Part shown: in pieces, positions 1 through 9,377 of the stretch
Layout: the number at the start of each line of letters is the position of its first letter
Position numbering within the stretch: the first letter of the stretch is position 1
Source: Clavibacter nebraskensis NCPPB 2581
GTDB taxonomy: Bacteria > Actinomycetota > Actinomycetes > Actinomycetales > Microbacteriaceae
Length of the DNA: 64,000 nucleotides
Assembly (NCBI RefSeq): GCF_000355695.1
Contig: NC_020891.1
Location: 1,984,001 to 2,048,000, forward strand
Reading direction: 5' to 3'
Translations under genes and position numbers: made by a program
The notes under the pieces: model-generated
What the model was told of the DNA's origin: nothing
The model's database searches: none
Seen by the model: only the letters and a program-made list of their open reading frames with translations

Positions 1-178
1 CGACGAGCTCCCACGCGCGCTGCACCGCGTGGAACAGGTGCGCCTCCCCGCCCGTGTCCGGGTGGGTGGCGCGGACGAGGCGGCGGTACGCGGCGCGCAG
101 GGTCGCGGTGTCGGCCGTGGGATCCACGCCGAGCACCTCGTACGGCGTGCGGTCGGCGGGGCTCCCCGCGCGGCTCAC
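1..178 (-). CDS. J-domain (DnaJ-like) protein, N-terminal fragment
   Basis: The minus strand reads from GTG at 178 and runs off the left edge. The roughly 59 visible residues form a J domain: a helix with PYEVLGVDPTAD, then YRRLVRATHPDTGGEAHLF, which contains the invariant HPD tripeptide that stimulates Hsp70 ATPase. The start overlaps the stop of the upstream Stealth gene by four bases (GTGA), so the two are probably co-translated. Whether this is a full DnaJ or a short J-domain membrane protein cannot be told, because the zinc-finger and C-terminal regions lie outside the window. Confidence 0.85.
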   Translation of the reverse strand, partial: MSRAGSPADRTPYEVLGVDPTADTATLRAAYRRLVRATHPDTGGEAHLFHAVQRAWELV

Positions 179-1845
179 TCGGCGGGAGCGGCGGGCGCCT
201 CGGCGACGGGGGCGGCCTGGTCGGCGACCTCCGCCTCCCACGGCGCCGGGATGCCGTAGTACCGCTCGAGGAAGTCCTGCACGCGCGCCTGGCGCTCGTC
301 GGCCGGCACCTCCGGGAAGGAGCCGTCGTTGAGGCAGAAGAAGTCCTGCGAGCGGCGCTTGAGGAGGCCGGGGAGCATGTCGAGGCCGGCGCGCGACGTG
401 GTGTCGACGTAGGCGACCTTGGCGTTCTCCTGCTGCACCGCGCGCGCGGTCATCTGCGCGTAGTAGTGGTACAGCGAGTTCGTGACCGAGATGTCGGTGC
501 TCGAGCGGAAGCGGCTGAGCTGCGTGCGGTGGAAGTCCTCCGCGAACTCCCGCTCGAGCTCCAGCAGGACGCTCTTGCGCAGCGGCGTAGCCGCGTGCTC
601 GAGGTGGCGCGTGATGAGGCGGCCGAAGCGCTCCATGAGCAGGCGCCGGTTGACGCGCGCCGAGTTCTCGAAGCCGCTGCGGTCGGAGTCGTTGTCGCCG
701 AGGCCGATGCGGGTGGCCGCCTCGATGAACTTCGTGATCCCGCCGGGCGAGAAGAACATGCCGGGCTGCACCGGGCGGCCGAAGAACATATCGTCGTTCG
801 AGTAGAGGAAGTGCTCGCTGAGGCCCGGGATGTGCTGGAGCTGCGACTCGACGGCCTGCGAGTTGTGCGTGGGGAGCGCGGCGGGATCCGTGAAGAACTC
901 CTCGCTGCGCACGAACGTGACGGCGGGGTGGTCGGTCAGCCACGACGGCTTCGGGGAGTCGGTGACGATGAAGATCCGGCGCACCCACGGCGCGAACAGG
1001 TACACCGAGCGGAGCGCGTACTTGAGCTCGTCGATCTGGCGGAAGCGGGCCTCGGAGTCGTCGCCCTCGCCGACCACGACGTCCTTCATGCGCTCGGCGC
1101 GGCGCTTCTGGAACTCGGGGTCGTTGCCGTCGACCCAGGAGAAGACCATGTCGATGTCGAACGTGATGTCGGACGCCTGCGCGTCGAACATCCCGCGGAG
1201 CGTCTTCCACTCGTGGCCGTACATCTCGACCGTGGCGGGGACGACCTCGGCGGCGGGCAGGATCTCGCGCGTGAGGGAGTTCTCGACCGGCCAGACGATG
1301 GTCTCGCCCTCGAAGCGGAAGAACTGCAGCTCGACCGCGGTGGAGGCGCCGTACGCCAGGAGGCCCACCGGCTCGATGCGCGGGCGGTAGAGGCGGAAGA
1401 TGCCGGCGTCGGGGTTGTCGGTGAGGCGGCCGTCGGCCACGAGCAGCGGCGGGCGGCGGCGGCCGTCGACGGTCTTGGCGTAGAGCGGCTCGTCGGCGCA
1501 CGCGGCGACGAGGGCGCGGACGACGGTGTCGCGGTTCTGCACGTCGATGGCGATGACCGGGCGCTCGTCGTTGCCGCGGATCAGCCAGAAGTCGATGCCG
1601 GTCGCGAGCAGCGCGTCCCGGATGAAGAGCAGGTCGGTCACGAGCGCCTGGTGCGGCGTGAGCGTGCGGTTGACGAGGGTCGCGAGGCCCTTGCGGACGA
1701 CGACGTCGGGGCGGTGGTGCGTGGTGGGCCACGTGGCGGGCGCGGGGGCGACCGCGTCGTCCTGGCGGGAGTACTCCTCCTCGCTGGTGGCGGGATCGAC
1801 CGTCGGCTCGAGCGCTACGTTGAACTGCCGTGCGCTGCCCGCCAT
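175..1845 (-). CDS. Stealth family sugar-phosphate transferase (capsule/exopolysaccharide type)
   Basis: The 556-residue protein has the conserved Stealth blocks. CR1 is IDMVFSWVDGNDPEF near residue 230. CR2 lies around residues 260-360 and includes RQIDELKYALRS and the acidic SNDDMFFGRP. A CR3-like region follows, and CR4 shows FFCLNDGSFPE near residue 503. Stealth proteins transfer hexose-1-phosphate units from nucleotide sugars during capsule, teichoic-acid-like or exopolysaccharide synthesis. The N-terminal 220 residues are extra and end before CR1. The ATG at 1845 has an AAGGGG stretch upstream. The acceptor polymer is not predictable, and no glycan cluster is visible here. The J-domain gene is directly downstream with a 4-base overlap. 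Confidence 0.85.
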   Translation of the reverse strand: MAGSARQFNVALEPTVDPATSEEEYSRQDDAVAPAPATWPTTHHRPDVVVRKGLATLVNRTLTPHQALVTDLLFIRDALLATGIDFWLIRGNDERPVIAIDVQNRDTVVRALVAACADEPLYAKTVDGRRRPPLLVADGRLTDNPDAGIFRLYRPRIEPVGLLAYGASTAVELQFFRFEGETIVWPVENSLTREILPAAEVVPATVEMYGHEWKTLRGMFDAQASDITFDIDMVFSWVDGNDPEFQKRRAERMKDVVVGEGDDSEARFRQIDELKYALRSVYLFAPWVRRIFIVTDSPKPSWLTDHPAVTFVRSEEFFTDPAALPTHNSQAVESQLQHIPGLSEHFLYSNDDMFFGRPVQPGMFFSPGGITKFIEAATRIGLGDNDSDRSGFENSARVNRRLLMERFGRLITRHLEHAATPLRKSVLLELEREFAEDFHRTQLSRFRSSTDISVTNSLYHYYAQMTARAVQQENAKVAYVDTTSRAGLDMLPGLLKRRSQDFFCLNDGSFPEVPADERQARVQDFLERYYGIPAPWEAEVADQAAPVAEAPAAPAE

Positions 1846-1962
1846 GGATCATCCCCTTGGTGCTTCTCGTGTGCCTGATGCGTCCGCCGGACCCGATGGG
1901 TGGCGACTCGCCATCCTACCGAGCCGGGGCCCGCGCCCCCGGCGGGGGGGGCGGTCAGCGGA

Positions 1963-2151
1963 TCACGGGCGATCGGCCGGGACGAGCGCCGGGCGCACGG
2001 TGCCCGCCGCGTCGCGCCCGAGCCGCGCGTGCAGGAGGACGACGAGGCCCACGGCGACGAGGCCCTCCATCAGCGCGCCCTGCACGAGCAGCAGCACGGC
2101 GGCGGCGCGGAGCTCGCGGCGCGCGCGGCGGGGTGCGGCCGTCGTCGTCAT
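1963..2151 (-). CDS. small membrane protein, unknown function
   Basis: This 62-residue ORF starts at ATG 2151, which overlaps the stop of the lipoprotein gene by four bases (ATGA), so it is probably translated by coupling. It has a basic N-terminus followed by one hydrophobic segment (AAAVLLLVQGALMEGLVAVGLVVLLHA), then a short polar tail. One membrane span, or a tight hairpin, is likely. No family is recognised. The overlap with the lipoprotein and the absence of frame problems argue that it is real; its role may be tied to the lipoprotein. Confidence 0.6.
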   Translation of the reverse strand: MTTTAAPRRARRELRAAAVLLLVQGALMEGLVAVGLVVLLHARLGRDAAGTVRPALVPADRP

Positions 2152-2873
2152 CCCTCCACCGCCGCCGCGGGGAGGGCGTCGACCTCCCAGACCACCGGGG
2201 CCTCGAGGTACGGGTGGGTCGCGGGATCCGGCACCTGGATGATCGTGCGCGGGACGTCGTGCCAGCGCAGCTCCGCGAGCTCCTGGCCGGTGGGCACCGC
2301 GTACACGACGCACTGCATCCGCTCGTCGACGTCGTGGCCCTCCTCGAGGCGGAGGTCCGGGACCTCGTAGGGGCACTCGGCGTCGTCGGAGATGCCGCCG
2401 AGCTGGCGCTGGATGATGTCCACCTCCGTGCCGTCGGCGAGGAACGGGCGGAGGACCGGGCCGTTCTGCGGGCCGGCCTGGCCCTGGAGCCACCGGGTCT
2501 GGACGAAGGCGAAGTAGGGGGTGCGGTCGGCGAACCGCGCGCCGTCCTCGTAGCCGGACCAGTACGTGGGCTGACCCTCGGCGACGCCCAGCAGGGTCGT
2601 CGCGACCACGTCGTCCGTCGCGCCGGTCTCGTCCACGCTCGGCAGGGCGACCACCTCGCCGAGGGCGACGCGCTGGCCGGGGGACGCCGGGGGCGCGGCG
2701 GCGGGGTCGATCGTCACGGCGTCGAACGGCGGGGCGGGCGGGCCGTCGGGGCCGACGGAGCAGCCCGCCAGGAGCAGGGACGCGGCGAGCGCGGATCCGG
2801 TCGCGGCGAGCGCCGCGCGGCCGCGGGATCGACGTCGGGGACGGGCGATGCGGACGGTGGTGCGGATGCTCAT
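2148..2873 (-). CDS. predicted lipoprotein, unknown function
   Basis: The 241-residue protein begins with a twin-arginine-like basic stretch and a hydrophobic segment ending in LLLAGC. The lipobox cysteine is at about residue 38, indicating export and lipid anchoring on the outer face of the membrane. The mature part is acidic and proline rich, with no recognised catalytic motif. It is divergent from the xanthine dehydrogenase genes across a 175-base spacer and overlaps the small membrane protein downstream. The lipobox is directly visible; the function is unknown. Confidence 0.75.
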   Translation of the reverse strand: MSIRTTVRIARPRRRSRGRAALAATGSALAASLLLAGCSVGPDGPPAPPFDAVTIDPAAAPPASPGQRVALGEVVALPSVDETGATDDVVATTLLGVAEGQPTYWSGYEDGARFADRTPYFAFVQTRWLQGQAGPQNGPVLRPFLADGTEVDIIQRQLGGISDDAECPYEVPDLRLEEGHDVDERMQCVVYAVPTGQELAELRWHDVPRTIIQVPDPATHPYLEAPVVWEVDALPAAAVEG

Positions 2874-3048
2874 GGTCTCCCCGGGGCTCCCTCGGAGCCT
2901 GGCAGCAGGGCCCGGACCACGGCAACTCGGGGGCGCGCCGGCGGGGGCGCGGGCCGGTGGATGCGAGGATCGCTGTCACACGCCCCGCCCGGCCGCGCTC
3001 CCCCGACGGATCCGCGGCCGTCTACCGGGACGCCCGCAGAGGAGGCCC

Positions 3049-3960
3049 ATGGACCAGCCGACCGTCCGCTCCGTCGTGCCCGCCCGGACGCGCGACGACC
3101 TCGCCGCGCTCGGGCCGACCGTGGCGGCGCTCGCGGGCGGATCCGGCATCTTCGCGGAGCCGCACCCGCACCTCACGGCGCTCGTCGACCTGCAGGCGCT
3201 CGGCTGGGAGTCGCTCGTGGTCACGGACGACGGGCTGGAGATCGCCGCGACGTGCACGATCGCCGAGGTCGCCGGGATCGCCCCGCGGGACGGCTGGGCG
3301 GCGCACCCCCTCTTCCTCCAGGCGTGCACGGCGCTGTTCGGGTCGACGAAGATCTGGCGGGTCGCGACGGTCGGCGGCAACATCTGCTCGGCGCTGCCCG
3401 CGGGGCCGATGACGGCGCTCGCGTCCGCGCTCGACGCGGAGGCGCTCATCTGGCGGGCGGCCGCCGACGACGCCCCCGCCTCCGACGAGCGGATGCCCGT
3501 GGCCGAGCTCGTGACCGGAGACCGGACGACCGCGCTCCGACCCGGCGACGTGCTGCGGTCGATCCACGTGCCGACGTCGTCGCTGCGCGCGCGGACGGCG
3601 TTCCGCAAGATCGCGCTGTCGCCCATCGGCCGGTCCGGGTCCGTGGTGATCGGCCGGCTCGACGAGGGCGATGCCTTCGCGCTCTCCGTGACCGGCGCGA
3701 CCCTCCGGCCCGAGCGGCTGCGCTACCCCGCGCTCCCCCCGGCCGACGCGCTCGCGGACGACGTGCGGGCGATCGGATCCTGGTTCACGGACGCGCACGG
3801 GGCCGCCGACTGGCGCCGTGCCGTGAGCGCGCTGCTCGCGGAGGAGATCCGCGCGGAGCTGGCGGGCGACGCGGCGGGTGCCGGCGATGGACCGGCATCC
3901 GGCGAGCGCGGCAGCCCGCCCGGCGCCGCCACCACGACGACGGCAGGAGCACGCCCGTGA
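3049..3960 (+). CDS. xanthine dehydrogenase family FAD-binding subunit
   Basis: The 303-residue protein carries the FAD-binding features of the CoxM/XdhB family: AGGSGIFAEPHPHLTALVDL near residues 29-48, for isoalloxazine and pyrophosphate contacts, and WRVATVGGNICSALPAGPM near residue 103. A CO dehydrogenase flavoprotein-like C-terminal domain follows. In this family it passes electrons from the FeS clusters to NAD+ or another acceptor. The ATG at 3049 has GAGGAGG just upstream; longer starts in the same frame run into the divergent promoter region. The stop overlaps the GTG of the next gene, which encodes the FeS/molybdenum subunit, so the two make one enzyme. Confidence 0.85.
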   Translation: MDQPTVRSVVPARTRDDLAALGPTVAALAGGSGIFAEPHPHLTALVDLQALGWESLVVTDDGLEIAATCTIAEVAGIAPRDGWAAHPLFLQACTALFGSTKIWRVATVGGNICSALPAGPMTALASALDAEALIWRAAADDAPASDERMPVAELVTGDRTTALRPGDVLRSIHVPTSSLRARTAFRKIALSPIGRSGSVVIGRLDEGDAFALSVTGATLRPERLRYPALPPADALADDVRAIGSWFTDAHGAADWRRAVSALLAEEIRAELAGDAAGAGDGPASGERGSPPGAATTTTAGARP

Positions 3961-6821
3961 GCATGACCGTGGACGGCCGCGAGATCCCCGGAGAGCCCGC
4001 CCCCGGGCAGAGCCTCCGCACGTGGCTGCGCGCGCACGAGGTCTTCAGCGTGAAGAAGGGCTGCGACTCGGGCGACTGCGGCGCGTGCTCCGTGCTCCTC
4101 GACGGCGAGGCCGTGCACTCGTGCATCCTGCCGGCGTTCCGGGCGGCCGGGCGCGAGATCACGACGGCGGCCGGCCTCGGGACCCCGGGCGACCTGCATC
4201 CGGTGCAGGAGCGCTTCGTGGAGGCGGCCGGGTTCCAGTGCGGGTTCTGCACGCCCGGCATGGTCGTCACCGCGGCGTCGCTCGCCGACGACGACCTCGA
4301 CGACCTGCCGCGCCTGATGAAGAGCAGCCTCTGCCGGTGCACGGGGTACCGGGCGATCGACGAGGCGATCCGCGGCGAGCACGGCGGCGCGGATCACGCG
4401 CACGGCGCCGGCTGCGGCGGGGCGCGACCCGAGGGGCTGGGGCCGGTGCGGGCGACGGGATCCGCGTCCGCGGACGACGGCACCCGCGCCGCGGAACGCG
4501 CCCAGACCGGCCGCGTCGGCACCTCGCTGCACGCGCCCGCGAGCGAGCGCGTCGTCAGTGGCCTCGAGCCGTACACGCTCGACGTGGCGATCCCCGGCCT
4601 CCTGCACGCGAGCCTGGTGCGCAGCCCGCACCCGCACGCGCGCATCCGCTCCATCGACACCACGGAGGCGCTCGCACTGCCGGGCGTGCACGCCGTGCTC
4701 ACCCACCACGACTCCCCCGCGACGCTCTACTCGTCCGCCCGGCACGAGGACCGCTTCGACGATCCCGACGACAGCCGCGTGTTCGACGACGTGGTGCGGT
4801 TCCGCGGGCAGCGCGTGGCCGCGGTGATCGCCGACGACGTCGGGATCGCGGAGGCCGCCGTGCGCTTGGTGCGGGTCGACTACGAGGTAGTCCCCGCCGT
4901 CTTCGACCCCGAGGAGGCCCGGCGGCCGGGCGCTCCCCTGGTGCACGGCGACAAGGATCCAGCCGTCTCCCGCCTCGCCGACCCGCAGCGCAACATCGTG
5001 GCGGAGATGCACGGCGAGCACGGCGACGTGGCGGCCGGCCTCGCCCGGGCCGACGCGGTCGTCTCGGGCACGTGGTCCACGCACCGGGTCGCGCACACGC
5101 ACCTCGAGACGCACGCGACCGTCGGCTGGATGGAGGAGGGGCGCCTCGTCCTCCGCACCAGCTCGCAGGTGCCGTTCCTCGTGCAGCGCGAGATCTGCCG
5201 GCTGTTCGAGCTCGAGCCGGAGGAGGTGCGCGTCTTCACGGCGCGCGTGGGCGGCGGGTTCGGGGGCAAGCAGGAGATCCTCACCGAGGACGTCGTCACG
5301 CTCGCCGTGCTCGCGACCGGCCGCCCGGTGCAGCTGGAGTTCACGCGGTCGGACGAGTTCACGCTCTCGCCCGCGCGGCACCCGATGCGCGTGGGCGTCA
5401 CGGTCGGCGCGACCGCCGACGGCGTGCTCACGGCGCTCGCGGTCGACGTGCTCAGCGACACGGGCGCGTACGGCAACCACGGCCCCGGCGTCATGTTCCA
5501 CGGCTGCAACGAGTCGGTCGCCCTCTACCGCTCGCCCGCCAAGCGGGTGGACGCGCAGAGCGTATACACGAACAACCTCCCGTCGGGCGCCTTCCGCGGC
5601 TACGGCCTCGGGCAGGTGATCTTCGCGATCGAGTCCGCGCTCGACGAGCTGGCGCGGGAGCTCGGCATCTCGGGCTTCGAGATCCGGCGGCGGAACGCGG
5701 TGGTGCCGGGCGACCCGCTGATCATCACGCACGCGGAGGGCCCCGACCTCGGCTTCGGCGGCAGCTACGGCCTCGACCAGTGCCTCGACCTCGCCGAGCA
5801 GGCGCTCCGCGACGGCGGCGGGGACCAGGTGCCCGCCGGCGACCGCTGGCTCGTCGGCGAGGGCATGGCCGCCGCGATGATCGCCACCATGCCGCCGCGC
5901 GGGCACTTCGCCGACGTGACCGTCGCGATGTCCGCTGACGGCGTCGTGACGGTGTCGGTCGGCACGGCCGAGTTCGGGAACGGCACCACCACGGTGCACG
6001 CGCAGCTCGCCGCGACCGCGCTCGGGACGCGGCCCGACCGGATCCGCATCCGCCAGTCCGACACGGACGTCACGCGCTACGACACGGGCGCGTTCGGATC
6101 CGCGGGGACGGTCGTCGCGGGCAAGGCCGTGCACGTCGCGGCGACGGCGCTCGCCGACCTGCTGCGGGAGGCGGCCGCCGCGCGGACGGGGGTCGCCGCG
6201 GACGCGTTCGCGCTGACTCCGGACGCGCTCACGACTCCCGACGGGATCAGCGTGCCGATCGCCGAGCTGGTCGGGCCGGACGGCCTCTCGGCGACGGCGC
6301 ACGAGGACGGAGCGCTGCGCTCCCTCGCCTTCAACGTGCACGCGTTCCGGGTGGCGGTGGATCCCGCGACGGGCGAGATCCGCATCCTCCGCTCCGTGCA
6401 GGCCGTCGACGCCGGCACCGTGCTCAACCCCGCGCAGCTCCGCGGCCAGGTCGAGGGCGGCACGGGACAGGCGCTCGGCACGGCGATGTACGAGGAAGTG
6501 GTGCACGACGGGGAGGGCCGGATCCTCACGGACGTGCTGCGGAACTACCACATCCCCCAGCTCGCCGACCTGCCGGTGACCGAGGTGCTGTTCGCCGACA
6601 CGCACGACGCCAACGGGCCGCTGGGCGCGAAGTCGATGAGCGAGGCGCCCTACAACCCGGTCGCGCCCGCGCTCGCGAACGCCGTGCGCGACGCCATCGG
6701 GACCCGGCCGCACGACCTGCCGATGTCGCGCGACCGCGTGTGGCGGCTCCTGCACGGCGGCGGCCCGCAGCCGCGGTTCGACAGCCCGACCACGCTCGGG
6801 GAGCGCGGGACGCGGGAGTAG
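3957..6821 (+). CDS. fused [2Fe-2S] and molybdopterin subunit of xanthine dehydrogenase-type oxidoreductase
   Basis: The 954-residue protein joins two usual subunits. Residues 1-150 form the FeS part with all eight cysteines visible (C36, C41, C44, C56; C95, C98; C126, C128). Residues from about 200 form the molybdopterin part, with GGGFGGKQE, FRGYGLG and a catalytic glutamate in KSMSEAP at residue 896. The reaction is probably hypoxanthine or xanthine hydroxylation at molybdenum. GTG 3957 is chosen because it overlaps the previous stop and has AGGAG seven bases upstream; ATG 3963 would be too far. The fusion resembles single-chain aldehyde oxidoreductases, so an aldehyde or N-heterocycle substrate is possible, but nearby guanine deaminase favours purines. 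Confidence 0.88.
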   Translation: MSMTVDGREIPGEPAPGQSLRTWLRAHEVFSVKKGCDSGDCGACSVLLDGEAVHSCILPAFRAAGREITTAAGLGTPGDLHPVQERFVEAAGFQCGFCTPGMVVTAASLADDDLDDLPRLMKSSLCRCTGYRAIDEAIRGEHGGADHAHGAGCGGARPEGLGPVRATGSASADDGTRAAERAQTGRVGTSLHAPASERVVSGLEPYTLDVAIPGLLHASLVRSPHPHARIRSIDTTEALALPGVHAVLTHHDSPATLYSSARHEDRFDDPDDSRVFDDVVRFRGQRVAAVIADDVGIAEAAVRLVRVDYEVVPAVFDPEEARRPGAPLVHGDKDPAVSRLADPQRNIVAEMHGEHGDVAAGLARADAVVSGTWSTHRVAHTHLETHATVGWMEEGRLVLRTSSQVPFLVQREICRLFELEPEEVRVFTARVGGGFGGKQEILTEDVVTLAVLATGRPVQLEFTRSDEFTLSPARHPMRVGVTVGATADGVLTALAVDVLSDTGAYGNHGPGVMFHGCNESVALYRSPAKRVDAQSVYTNNLPSGAFRGYGLGQVIFAIESALDELARELGISGFEIRRRNAVVPGDPLIITHAEGPDLGFGGSYGLDQCLDLAEQALRDGGGDQVPAGDRWLVGEGMAAAMIATMPPRGHFADVTVAMSADGVVTVSVGTAEFGNGTTTVHAQLAATALGTRPDRIRIRQSDTDVTRYDTGAFGSAGTVVAGKAVHVAATALADLLREAAAARTGVAADAFALTPDALTTPDGISVPIAELVGPDGLSATAHEDGALRSLAFNVHAFRVAVDPATGEIRILRSVQAVDAGTVLNPAQLRGQVEGGTGQALGTAMYEEVVHDGEGRILTDVLRNYHIPQLADLPVTEVLFADTHDANGPLGAKSMSEAPYNPVAPALANAVRDAIGTRPHDLPMSRDRVWRLLHGGGPQPRFDSPTTLGERGTRE

Positions 6822-6848
6822 CGGGCGCGGCGCGGCTGCTCGCGGCGG

Positions 6849-8144
6849 TCAGCGCATGGCGGCGGCGCGGCGACGACGGGCCAGCACGACCGCGCGCCCG
6901 ACCACGCCGACCAGCAGCACGCCGACGCCCACCGCGATGGACGCTCCGGGCAGCGTCGCCACGAGCACCAGGCAGCCGACGACGCCGAGGACCTGCAGCC
7001 ACCGCGGGTACCGCCGGTCCGCGCGCTCCTGCGTGAAGGCCGCGGCGTTGGCGACCACGTAGTACAGCAGCACGCCGAAGGACGAGAAGCCGACGACGCC
7101 GCGGATGTCCACCGTGAGCACGAGCGCCACGACGACCGCGGCCACCGCGATCTCGGCCCGCTGCGGCACCCGGTACCGCGGGTGCACCACGGCGAGCGCC
7201 CGCGGCAGGTCGCCCGCGCGCGCCATCGCGAGCGACGTGCGCCCGATCCCCGCGAGGAGCGCGAGCAGCGCGCCGAGGCACGCGGCGGCCGCGCCGATCC
7301 CGACCACGGGCACCGCCCAGGCCCAGCCCGCGGCGCGCACGAGGTGGGCCAGCGGCGCGGTGGATCCCCCGAGCCGCGTCTCCCCGAGCACCCCGAGGAG
7401 CGTCACGGCGACGAGCGCGTAGACGACGAGCGCGCCGCCGAGCGCGAGGAGGATCGCGCGCGGGATGGTGCGCGCGGGATCCCGTACCTCCTCCCCCATG
7501 GTCGCGATGCGCGCGTACCCCGCGAAGGCGAAGAACAGGAGGCCGGCGGACTGGAGGACGCCGTAGGGGGTGGTGTCGACGACATCCCCGACCGGACCCG
7601 CGGCGGCGCCCGGCCCGCCCGCGACGAGGCCGGCGACCAGCACGAGCGCGATGACCGCGAGGACGACCATGACGATCACGCGGGCGAGCCGGGCCGTCCG
7701 GGTCACGCCGAGGCAGCCGACGACCGCCAGCGCGACGACGGCGAGCGCCGCGACCGGCCGCTGCCACGCGACGGGCACGGCGTACGCGGCGAAGGTCATG
7801 GCCATGGCGGCGCAGCTCGCGGTCTTGCCGATGACGAACGACCAGCCGGCGAGGAAGCCCGGCCACTCCCCCAGCCGCTCCCGGCCGTAGAGGTACGAGC
7901 CGCCGGACGACGGGTAGCGGGCGGCGAGCTGCGCCGACGCCGTGGCGTTGCAGAAGGCGACGACCGCCGCGATCGCGAGGCCCACGAGGAGGCCGGAGCC
8001 TGCCGCGCGGGCCGCGGCGGGCATGACCGCGAAGATCCCGGCGCCGATCATCGCGCCGAGGCCGAGCACGGTCGCGTCGAGGAGGCCGAGGCGCCGGGCG
8101 AGGCCGGGCTGCGCGGCGGGCGCGGGGACGGGGACGGCGGTCAT
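6849..8144 (-). CDS. APC superfamily amino acid/purine-type permease
   Basis: The 431-residue protein has a short polar N-terminus and then the APC signature: GLLDATVLGLGAMIGAGIFA at the first membrane segment, and about twelve hydrophobic segments in all. The N-terminal unwound-helix GAMIGAGIF motif binds substrate backbone in amino acid members. It converges on the xanthine dehydrogenase gene 27 bases away. Its ATG overlaps the stop of the XdhC-like gene (ATGA), so it is co-expressed with a molybdoenzyme maturation factor. That context suggests import of a purine or nitrogen compound, but APC sequence alone suggests amino acids or amines. Confidence 0.8.
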   Translation of the reverse strand: MTAVPVPAPAAQPGLARRLGLLDATVLGLGAMIGAGIFAVMPAAARAAGSGLLVGLAIAAVVAFCNATASAQLAARYPSSGGSYLYGRERLGEWPGFLAGWSFVIGKTASCAAMAMTFAAYAVPVAWQRPVAALAVVALAVVGCLGVTRTARLARVIVMVVLAVIALVLVAGLVAGGPGAAAGPVGDVVDTTPYGVLQSAGLLFFAFAGYARIATMGEEVRDPARTIPRAILLALGGALVVYALVAVTLLGVLGETRLGGSTAPLAHLVRAAGWAWAVPVVGIGAAAACLGALLALLAGIGRTSLAMARAGDLPRALAVVHPRYRVPQRAEIAVAAVVVALVLTVDIRGVVGFSSFGVLLYYVVANAAAFTQERADRRYPRWLQVLGVVGCLVLVATLPGASIAVGVGVLLVGVVGRAVVLARRRRAAAMR

Positions 8145-9247
8145 GCGGTCTCCCGGTGGATGGGGCCGGTGGTCGTGGTCAGCGGAGCGCCCGCGGATCC
8201 CGCGCGCGCGGCGAGCACCTCCGCGAGGATCGAGACGGCCGTCTCCTGGGGCGTCGACGCGCCGATGTCGAGGCCGATGGGCGATCGCAGGCGCGCGAGC
8301 TCCGCCTCCGTCACGCCCTCCTCCACGAGCAGCGCCCGGCGGCGCACGTCGGTGGCGCGGGATCCCATCGCCCCGACGAACGCGACGGGCAGCCGGAGCG
8401 CGGCGACGAGCAGCGGCACGTCGAACCGGTCGTCGTGGGTGAGCACGCAGATCACGGTGCGGGCGTCCACCGCGGTGCGGGCGAGGTACTCGTCCGGCCA
8501 CTCGGCGACCACCTCGTGCGCGGATGGGAAGCGCGCGCGGGTCGCGAAGGCGGGCCGGGCGTCGCAGACCGTCACCCGGTAGCCGAGCAGCGCGGCCGCG
8601 TCGGCGAGCGCGGCGGAGAAGTCGACCGCGCCGAAGACGATCAGCCGGGGCGGCGGGGCGGCGACGAGATGGAGGACGCGCAGGGGCCCGTCGGCGCAGT
8701 CGACCTCCGTGGTGCCCGAGCGGCCGGCGGCGAGGGGGGCGGCGAGCTCGGCGCGGATCCGCCGGGCGGGGTCGGGACCCACGGCGGCGTCCACCGCGGG
8801 ATCTGGTGCGTTCGTGATCCACGTGCCGACGGCCGGTCCCTCCAGCACGAGCGCGAGCGATGCGGCGCGTCCTTCGCGGGCGTCCTCGAGGGCGGCGCGC
8901 ACGGCGTCCGGGATCGGCGACCGGGCGTCGCCCGCGGGGGCGACCTCGACCACCACCACGCCGATCCGCCCGCCGCACGTGAGCCCGACCTCGAACGCGT
9001 CGTCGTCGCTGACGCCGAAGGACGTGAGCGCGGTCACCCCGTCCTCGAGCACGCCCGTGGCGACCTCGACGACCGCGCCCTCGACGCAGCCGCCGGAGAT
9101 GGAGCCGATGACGCGGCCCGCGTCGTCGACCGCGATGGCCGTGCCCGCGGTGCGGGGCGCGCTGCCGAGCACGTCCGTCACGCACGCGATGGCGAGGCGC
9201 CGGCCGTCGGCGAGGGCGTCGAGCACCTCGGCGGCGATCTCGAGCAC
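8141..9247 (-). CDS. xdhC: XdhC/CoxI family molybdenum cofactor maturation protein
   Basis: The 368-residue protein has the XdhC_CoxI N-terminal domain, including VLGSAPRTAGTAIAV and GSISGGCVEGAVVE near residue 54. A C-terminal Rossmann-like domain contains LIVFGAVDFSAAL and FVGAMGSRATDVRR. XdhC proteins bind and protect molybdenum cofactor, promote its sulfuration and insert it into xanthine dehydrogenase. GTG 9247 has GGAGG four bases upstream. The gene is not in the xdh operon but lies nearby in the opposite orientation, coupled to the permease. Assignment to the family is firm; the partner enzyme is inferred from proximity. Confidence 0.88.
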   Translation of the reverse strand: MLEIAAEVLDALADGRRLAIACVTDVLGSAPRTAGTAIAVDDAGRVIGSISGGCVEGAVVEVATGVLEDGVTALTSFGVSDDDAFEVGLTCGGRIGVVVVEVAPAGDARSPIPDAVRAALEDAREGRAASLALVLEGPAVGTWITNAPDPAVDAAVGPDPARRIRAELAAPLAAGRSGTTEVDCADGPLRVLHLVAAPPPRLIVFGAVDFSAALADAAALLGYRVTVCDARPAFATRARFPSAHEVVAEWPDEYLARTAVDARTVICVLTHDDRFDVPLLVAALRLPVAFVGAMGSRATDVRRRALLVEEGVTEAELARLRSPIGLDIGASTPQETAVSILAEVLAARAGSAGAPLTTTTGPIHRETA

Positions 9248-9377
9248 GGCACCTCCGGATGGGGCGCGCCGGCGAGCGGGCGCGGGACAGGCGGGCAGAC
9301 CGGGCGGCGACCGCACCGATGTGGATCGCACCGCCCGCGTCAAGCCTCGCACGGCCCCTGCGTAGGGTGGGACGCGG

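Noticed and set aside
3723-6755. Long minus-strand ORF of 1010 codons opposite the xanthine dehydrogenase gene
   Set aside because: High-GC shadow: arginine/histidine/glycine-rich with no motifs, fully opposite a gene with complete catalytic residues.
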